Assembly (NCBI GenBank): GCA_018136815.1
Contig: CM030940.1
Location: 4,487,698 to 4,551,697 of the forward strand
Length of the DNA stretch: 64,000 bases
Direction: 5' to 3'
Source: Isochrysis galbana
Lineage: Eukaryota > Haptophyta > Isochrysidales > Isochrysidaceae
Below, in pieces: positions 63,496 to 64,000 of the stretch; position 1 is the first letter of the stretch, and each line of letters opens with the position of its first letter. Below the pieces are notes generated by a model. The model was not told where the DNA came from and made no database searches. It saw only the letters and a program-made list of their open reading frames with translations. The translations under genes and the position numbers were made by a program.

Positions 63496-64000
63496 CCTCT
63501 GCCCGGTAGCGCACGTCATGCCCCCACTGCGCTGCAAGGCCAATTCGCCTTTGGCGCGGCCCCGCCCGCCCCCCCCCTCCCTTCTCTTGTTCGCCTCTCG
63601 GTCGATCGGCCGTGCACACGTGAGCGCCAGGGGAAGATGAGAAGAAGGGAAGGGGGGGGAGCGGGGTGCGGCGGAGGGGGAGGGGAAGAAGAGAAGGGGA
63701 AGGAGAGAGGGAGGGGCGGGAGTCCCGATCCTAGGGGTGGGACTCCCAATCGGAGGAGTTTTACACACCAAGTCTGCAATGTTACCACCCTCGTCCCGTG
63801 ACAAGCAGTGAGCACCGTATGCAACAATTGGACCCATAGGCATTTGCATCTAGGGGCACATTTTTGGGGGTGGTGAAGGTTTGGGGTAGAATTGTATAAG
63901 GTGTAGAAAATGGCAATGGGGGGGGGGGTAAAAAAAGGGAACCTCAAGTTGCACCCTCTCCCGACCTTTTGTCTCACTTCCCGTTGTGCGCGCGTTGTTA
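63496..64000. other. C/T- then G/A-rich DNA, no gene recognised
   Basis: 63560-63600 is pyrimidine-rich, 63635-63720 purine-rich, and a G9 run lies near 63920. Only low-complexity frames. Confidence 0.5.

Overview
The window is nuclear DNA from a GC-rich eukaryote, most likely a protist or microalga. The evidence is spliced genes with short GT-AG introns (about 80-300 nt), typical eukaryotic proteins (GSK3-type and AGC-type kinases, actin-capping protein alpha, a HAT-repeat RNA-processing protein, a SURF4-like ER protein, a GT31 glycosyltransferase, an HMG-box protein), and a very high load of broken non-LTR (LINE), Ty3/gypsy-like and Ty1/copia-like retroelements. I cannot name the species. 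There is one assembly gap (100 N at 25559-25658).

Layout. 1-4860: a (CA)62 microsatellite, LINE 3' pieces and an antisense gag-like start. 4862-5824 (-): an HMG-box protein. 6100-23130: almost pure repeat territory with a 1.2-kb dispersed repeat, several LINE pieces, two multi-kb trinucleotide-biased blocks (about 10160-12850 and 16567-19160), a TIR element, and a copia fragment interrupted by a LINE. 23403-24440: FkbM-type methyltransferase. 25161-26592: a PhyH-like dioxygenase exon (-) and a SURF4-like gene (+) on either side of the gap. 27150-30042: gypsy pol and leader sequences. 30423-34750: HAT-repeat protein. 36372-38384: GSK3-type kinase. 39000-43690: gag-like start, a long LINE ORF2, another gag-like start. 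43867-45123: capping protein alpha. 46265-47600: second copy of the 1.2-kb repeat. 51021-52025: unknown membrane-anchored protein. 52389-54177 (-): gag-like and GNAT-like coding debris. 56289-57152: GT31 glycosyltransferase. 58423-61786: five-exon AGC kinase. 61947-64000: LINE and gypsy fragments plus a perfect 51-bp inverted repeat.

The host genes look like ordinary single genes separated by retroelement graveyards; nothing suggests a cluster with a shared pathway. The two observations I rate highest are (1) the AGC kinase, whose N-terminal half resembles the stalk and microtubule-binding region of dynein heavy chain, and (2) a small hairpin that sits just before the first-ORF start codon in many LINE 5' ends of different sequence families, including internally deleted copies. 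All calls are from reading the sequence; no database search was run.
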